A DNA stretch of 64,000 nt, taken from the NCBI RefSeq assembly GCF_029855125.1, contig NZ_CP123229.1:496001-560000 (forward strand), given 5' to 3'. A program made the position numbers and the translations under genes. This DNA is from Methylocapsa sp. D3K7. GTDB taxonomy: Bacteria; Pseudomonadota; Alphaproteobacteria; Rhizobiales; Beijerinckiaceae. Shown one piece after another: positions 63,945 to 64,000 of the stretch (positions within the stretch are counted from its first letter, which is position 1; each line of letters begins with the position of its first letter). The notes under the pieces are model-generated. The model was not told where the DNA came from. It saw nothing but the letters and a program-made list of their open reading frames with translations, and did no database searches.

Positions 63945-64000
63945 TCGCATCTTCAATATTCTCTTTCTTTGCACCGGCAACACCGCCCGTTCGATCCTCG
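63937..64000 (+). CDS. arsC: Low-molecular-weight phosphatase/arsenate reductase, 5' end
   Basis: Only the first 21 codons are inside the window: MTDRIFNILFLCTGNTARSIL. The CTGNTAR loop is the CX5R phosphate/arsenate-binding motif of LMW-PTP-type arsenate reductases. The start overlaps the end of arsR, indicating coupled expression. The rest lies beyond the window. Confidence 0.85.
   Translation, partial: MTDRIFNILFLCTGNTARSIL

Noticed and set aside
1..64000. CRISPR array, rRNA genes, prophage structural genes
   Set aside because: No regularly spaced direct repeats, no rRNA-like sequence and no capsid, tail or integrase genes were seen.

Overview
The window looks like a piece of an alphaproteobacterial chromosome, most likely Hyphomicrobiales and perhaps Beijerinckiaceae. 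The evidence is gene order and protein style: the ftsB / pdhA-pdhB-pdhC-lpd-lipA-coq10-cinA series, lysC next to ptsP, ubiG divergent from lysC, ECF sigma with anti-sigma, and GcrA-like small proteins. Base composition is GC-rich, with AT-rich patches at about 2,280-2,400 and 16,130-16,270. The family-level placement is inference.

Region by region. 1-16.5 kb is accessory. It opens with an IS3-type remnant and then carries surface-polysaccharide genes: one GT4 and three GT2 glycosyltransferases, a nucleotide-sugar epimerase/dehydratase, glucose-1-phosphate cytidylyltransferase (rfbF), a sugar C-methyltransferase, a DegT/PLP aminotransferase and a 2OG-Fe(II) oxygenase. Next come a CDP-diacylglycerol pyrophosphatase and a large exported beta-helix protein. 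Together these suggest synthesis of a CDP-activated, branched or amino-modified sugar and its assembly into a glycan. 16.5-34 kb is core metabolism: cinA/pncC, coq10/ratA, lipA, the whole pyruvate dehydrogenase complex, ftsB, ptsP, lysC and ubiG. A three-gene MFS / SLC13 / DUF2252 cassette sits between ftsB and pdhA.

34-54 kb mixes membrane, redox and metal functions: a CzcA/CusA-type RND efflux pair, an FAD monooxygenase, exonuclease III, an ECF sigma/anti-sigma pair, L-2-hydroxyglutarate oxidase, a Met-rich membrane-anchored protein, a GH25 lipoprotein, and an operon of a duplicated-permease ABC transporter with a Tat-exported multicopper oxidase. A tRNA-Trp follows.

54-61 kb is a patch of small and orphan genes. 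It holds two stand-alone GcrA C-terminal-domain proteins, a small helix-turn-helix protein, an unpaired HicB-like protein, a GYD protein, a chimeric and interrupted histidine phosphatase, three related RNA hairpins, an SmbP-like His-rich protein and an isoleucine-hydroxylase-like dioxygenase. 61-64 kb carries a DsbA-like thiol protein, an aminotransferase preceded by a 29-codon overlapping ORF, a parS-like palindrome (core GTTTCACGTGAAAC), and the start of an arsR-arsC operon that runs off the window.

The observations I rate most worth following are the GcrA-tail microproteins, the parS-like site, the ABC transporter/multicopper oxidase operon without a binding protein, the fused and interrupted phosphatase, and the tandem related hairpins. 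No CRISPR array or rRNA was seen.
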